Source: an uncultured Oscillospiraceae bacterium
GTDB lineage: Bacteria > Bacillota > Clostridia > Oscillospirales > Oscillospiraceae
DNA: 43,230 bases
Direction of reading: 5' to 3'
NCBI GenBank assembly: GCA_947168655.1
Contig: CAMVMU010000010.1
Location: forward strand, 1-43,230
Below the pieces are notes generated by a model. That model was not told the DNA's origin and searched no databases. It saw only the letters and a program-made list of their open reading frames with translations. This document shows positions 42,356 to 43,230 of the stretch, piece after piece. Position 1 is the stretch's first letter; each line of letters opens with the position of its first letter. The translations under genes were made by a program, and so were the position numbers.

Positions 42356-42394
42356 CATGTTATTCCGTATTTTCATCCGAAAAGGAGAAACCAT

Positions 42395-42934
42395 ATGAAC
42401 AATCCCATTGTCACCATTGAAATGGAAAACGGCGGCAGGATCGTCGCCGAGCTGTACCCCGACGTTGCGCCTCAGAGCGTCTATAACTTTATCGAACTGG
42501 CCAACAGCGGCTTTTATAACGGACTGATTTTCCACCGCTGCATCTACGGCTTTATGATCCAGGGCGGCTGCCCCGATGGCACCGGCATGGGCGGCCCCGG
42601 CTACTGCATCAAGGGTGAGTTTGCCGCCAACGGCGTGCAGAACGATCTGCGTCACACCCGGGGCGTGCTGAGCATGGCTCGTGCCCAGCCCATGGACAGC
42701 GCCGGCAGCCAGTTCTTCATCATGCACAAGGACGCGCCCCATCTGGACGGCCAGTATGCCGCCTTTGGCATGGTCATCGAGGGCATGGACGTGGTGGATG
42801 CCATCGCCTCCGCTCCCCGGGACATGATGACCAACAAGCCCAAGAAGCCCCAGGTGATGAAGTCCGTCACCGTGGATACCAAGGGCGTGGAGTATCCTTC
42901 ACCGGAAAAACTGCCGGATCCCTTCGGCAGATAA
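42395..42934 (+). CDS. Peptidyl-prolyl cis-trans isomerase, cyclophilin type
   Basis: A 179-aa cytoplasmic cyclophilin. IFHRCIYGFMIQGGCPDGTGMGGPGYCIKGEF, GVLSMARAQPMDSAGSQFFIMHKDAPHLDGQYAAFGMVIEGMDVVDAI are the catalytic and substrate-groove blocks (FHR, MIQGG, SQFFI). The C-terminal KPKKPQVMKSVTVDT is normal. The ATG at 42395 follows AAAAGGAGA. No signal peptide. It lies between smpB and ssrA. Confidence 0.96.
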   Translation: MNNPIVTIEMENGGRIVAELYPDVAPQSVYNFIELANSGFYNGLIFHRCIYGFMIQGGCPDGTGMGGPGYCIKGEFAANGVQNDLRHTRGVLSMARAQPMDSAGSQFFIMHKDAPHLDGQYAAFGMVIEGMDVVDAIASAPRDMMTNKPKKPQVMKSVTVDTKGVEYPSPEKLPDPFGR

Positions 42935-42971
42935 ACTGCTGTATATCTCTCCCTCCGGGGATTATGATACG

Positions 42972-43126
42972 TACTTTGCCGCAAAGCAGCAAAGTAAAAA
43001 TGAGATTGTTTTTCTGACGACATGTGCGTCAGAAAAACACCTCTCAGACCGCAAGTGTGCGAGCGAAGTGAGTGCATGCAGCGGGCTGCAAGCCTTTCTC
43101 GTTCAAAATTCACAGATTTTGAACGA
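42972..43126 (+). repeat. Composite hairpin repeat, copy 2
   Basis: Hairpin C (42972-42996, stem TACTTTGC), 11 nt, hairpin A (43008-43038, 12-bp stem GTTTTTCTGACG), core (43037-43094) starting ACACCTCTCAGACCGC and ending GGCTGCAAGCC, 4 nt, hairpin B (43099-43126, stem TCGTTCAAAAT with loop tcacag). The spacing equals copy 1 (11 nt, 2-nt overlap, 4 nt), but the hairpin stems are different. It ends 10 bp before ssrA. Confidence 0.8.
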
Positions 43127-43136
43127 AAGAATATTT

Positions 43137-43230
43137 GGGGATGTACCGGTTTCGACGGGGGTGTAGAGGCCGGATAAGCGGGCGGTGGCGCCTGGCCACC
43201 TTAAAACGGGCAACTTAAAAAATAACTGAC
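43137..43230 (+). ncRNA. ssrA: tmRNA (SsrA), 5' part
   Basis: The 5' end GGGGATGTACCGGTTTCGACGG is the tRNA-like acceptor and D-loop region of tmRNA. CAACTTAAAAAATAACTGAC near the right edge corresponds to the segment just before the tag reading frame. By alignment with known tmRNAs the resume codon is probably GAC (43228-43230), the last bases of the window. The tag, pseudoknots and 3' half are outside. Together with smpB this gives both parts of trans-translation. Confidence 0.93.

Noticed and set aside
42652-43113. Minus-strand open frame of 153 codons across the cyclophilin gene and repeat copy 2
   Set aside because: It is antisense to a certain gene, and the part in the repeat is explained by hairpins.
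39482-43126. CRISPR array or integrase attachment sites formed by the two core repeats
   Set aside because: Copies are 3.4 kb apart in opposite orientation with normal genes between, and no cas or integrase gene is present.

Overview
The window is 43.2 kb of GC-rich, densely coding DNA. I infer a strictly anaerobic or microaerophilic gut-type Clostridia, probably Oscillospiraceae-like. The support is a superoxide reductase instead of superoxide dismutase, citrate lyase coupled to a class I Fe-S fumarase, a SpoVK-type AAA+ ATPase, MtaB, a NusG-II/Gx-transporter pair and a clostridial-type tmRNA. No phage, IS, CRISPR or plasmid genes were seen. This is mostly core chromosome.

Layout. 1-3.6 kb: leftward citrate fermentation operon citD-citE-citF followed by the two subunits of a class I hydro-lyase (fumarase/tartrate dehydratase type); the beta subunit runs off the left edge. 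3.7-5.1 kb: a rightward P-loop/AlaRS-editing-like fusion protein and desulfoferrodoxin. 5.1-8.6 kb: VTT membrane protein, galE, trxA and divergent galM. 8.6-12.7 kb: an E2-like acyltransferase with an altered catalytic motif paired with an acyl-CoA ligase, then asnS. 12.8-15.4 kb: pseudouridine catabolism (psuK-psuG) plus two small proteins. 15.4-18.9 kb: M20 amidohydrolase, tRNA-Arg(CCT), typA. 19-23.6 kb: leftward operon cysteine desulfurase - MATE exporter - rlmA - galK. 23.7-26.5 kb: mtaB-yfbR and a MerR regulator with a probable self-operator. 26.5-31 kb: leftward operon rpe - recR - apbE - NusG-II protein - Gx transporter - AAA+ ATPase. 31.1-34.2 kb: zinc-ribbon membrane protein, ABC exporter, acyl-ACP thioesterase. 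34.3-41.6 kb: SIMPL protein, M42 peptidase, pepF, fRMsr, a voltage-gated K+ channel, M28 peptidase, ECF S component. 41.8-43.2 kb: smpB, a cyclophilin, and the 5' part of ssrA (tmRNA), so both trans-translation components sit together.

Many promoters fit a sigma-A pattern with 17-bp spacers, and several use TTGCAN at -35. Almost every transcription unit ends in a long perfect hairpin, often shared by convergent genes.

The most unusual structure is a pair of composite repeats (39482-39642 on the minus strand and 42972-43126 on the plus strand). They share a conserved core of about 60 bp and the same spacing to three flanking hairpins, but the hairpin stems have different sequences in the two copies. 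Other points of interest are the P-loop/AlaRS-SAD fusion with a broken zinc motif, the E2-like protein with Glu in place of the catalytic His, and an ApbE/NusG-II/Gx-transporter trio that resembles part of a flavin-based extracellular electron transfer locus.
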